Shown here piece by piece: positions 5,681 through 6,548 of a DNA stretch of 6,548 nucleotides. Position 1 is the first letter of the stretch, and each line of letters begins with the position of its first letter. The stretch comes from Chitinophagaceae bacterium. GTDB taxonomy: Bacteria > Bacteroidota > Bacteroidia > Chitinophagales > UBA10324. A model generated the notes under the pieces. That model saw nothing but the letters and a program-made list of their open reading frames with translations. It was not told the origin of the DNA and searched no databases. Where the stretch lies: positions 1-6,548 of the forward strand of contig JAHEZG010000224.1 of NCBI GenBank assembly GCA_023251195.1, written 5' to 3'. The translations under genes and the position numbers were made by a program.

Positions 5681-6548
5681 ATGAAATATTGGTTGTTCGC
5701 CCTGTTGCTACAGGGAATTTTTATGGGAAGCACTTCGGCGCAGGTAGTTATTGGCGTTGATACTTTATTTAATAACGGAAATAAAAACAACCGCATCAAC
5801 CTGGTTTTTATGGGTGATGGTTATACAGCAGCACAGCAGTCGCAATTTATTTCTGATGTAAATACAATCGTTAATAAATTATTTATCACTGCACCATTTA
5901 ATAGGTACACCAATTTTTTTAATGTGTATGCAATTAAAGTAGTGTCGGCTGAAAGTGGTGCCGACCATGCACATAGCGCGGCCGATTGTGCATCGGCAAA
6001 TCCACAGGTTCCGAATGCAAATGTCAATACCATGCTCGGTGCACAGTTCGATTATGGTGGCATTCATCGCTTGCTTTATTGCACTAACACTACCAATATC
6101 AACAGCATACTACAATCGTATGCACCGTTTTACGATAAAGCTTTAATAGTTGTAAACTCACCTTACTACGGAGGTTCTGGTGGAACATTTCCAACCTGTT
6201 CGGTTGAATCAAACAGTGCTGAAATTATGATTCATGAATTGGGACATTCGTTCGCAGGATTAGGTGATGAATACGGAGGCACCAGTTGCGGCGGAACTGA
6301 AAAACCAAACTGCACCCAGGAAACAAATCCAACTTTAATAAAATGGAAAAGTTGGTTCCCCAATGGAATTACAATTCCAACTCCGGCAGGAACAAATTGT
6401 TCTTCCATCGGTTTATATCTCGGTGCGAATTATTGCAATACGAGTTGGTATCGCCCGAAGTGTAATTGCAAAATGAATCAGTTGAACAATTCTTTTTGCG
6501 AAGTGTGTTCGCAGGAATTTGTTTACTGCATTTCCAATTCCATTAATC
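5681..6548 (+). CDS. Secreted M64-family (IgA-peptidase-like) zinc metallopeptidase, C-terminus cut by the window edge
   Basis: The first 289 codons of a gene open to the right edge. The signal peptide is residues 1-20 (MKYWLFALLLQGIFMGSTSA|Q). Early family-like features are NRINLVFMGDGYTA (37-50), APFNRYTNFFNVYAIKV (71-87), AESGADHAH (90-98) and NVNTMLGAQFDYGGIHRLLY (114-133). The zinc motif is H185-E186-L-G-H189 in EIMIHELGHSFAGLGDEYGG: His185 and His189 bind zinc, Glu186 is the catalytic base, and Asp196 or Glu197 in GDEY is the likely further ligand. This HELGH-xxx-G-L-G-DEY pattern marks peptidase family M64. Many M64 homologues in Bacteroidetes are uncharacterised; IgA cleavage is known for a clostridial member and should not be assumed here. 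The last 90 residues are cysteine-rich (203, 211, 240, 252, 261, 263, 273, 276, 283), suggesting disulfides. The catalytic domain seems nearly complete; a T9SS sorting domain may lie beyond the edge. The start is 14 bp after the preceding gene. Confidence 0.9.
   Translation, partial: MKYWLFALLLQGIFMGSTSAQVVIGVDTLFNNGNKNNRINLVFMGDGYTAAQQSQFISDVNTIVNKLFITAPFNRYTNFFNVYAIKVVSAESGADHAHSAADCASANPQVPNANVNTMLGAQFDYGGIHRLLYCTNTTNINSILQSYAPFYDKALIVVNSPYYGGSGGTFPTCSVESNSAEIMIHELGHSFAGLGDEYGGTSCGGTEKPNCTQETNPTLIKWKSWFPNGITIPTPAGTNCSSIGLYLGANYCNTSWYRPKCNCKMNQLNNSFCEVCSQEFVYCISNSIN

Noticed and set aside
5821..6146. Open frames on both strands across the M64 gene
   Set aside because: They overlap the continuous peptidase frame that carries the family motifs, so they are shadows.

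Overview
The window looks like chromosomal DNA from a Bacteroidota (Bacteroidetes) bacterium. It is AT-rich and lacks clear Shine-Dalgarno sites. Nearly every gene encodes a secreted protein, and one carries a textbook type IX secretion (T9SS) type A C-terminal sorting domain with the YPNPF motif. The content is entirely extracellular or cell-surface. I see no RNA gene, CRISPR array, insertion sequence or central-metabolism gene.

Left part (1-2750, minus strand): a 584-residue secreted fibre-like protein (399-2153) carries eleven or so YadA-head-like repeats of 17 residues. Its C-terminal domain resembles those of phage tail or structural proteins. Only 40 bp downstream, probably in the same transcript, a second secreted protein begins at 358 and runs off the left edge. 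Upstream of the 584-residue gene lie a small unrecognised reading frame (2261-2509) and a decayed 5' copy of the same kind of gene (2565-2726). The decayed copy still keeps the leader sequence, the start codon and part of the signal peptide.

Middle (2751-3109): an AT-rich divergent intergenic region. From 3110 to 5080 on the plus strand is a 656-residue modular T9SS cargo protein: Ig-like, HYR and PKD-like domains, then a post-COAP-1-like domain with an unusual Cys/His-rich loop, then the sorting domain. A strong intrinsic terminator follows at 5098-5138.

Right part (5187-6548, plus strand): a small exported protein of unknown function is followed 14 bp later by a secreted M64-family zinc metallopeptidase (HELGH motif), which is cut by the right edge. 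The pair looks like an operon.

Taken together, this is a locus of surface adhesin-like and secreted proteins with signs of local gene duplication and decay. I see no convincing evidence for a wholly new system. The most unusual points are the phage-like C-terminal domain on a bacterial surface fibre, the leader sequence shared by three start sites, and the Cys/His loop in the 656-residue protein.
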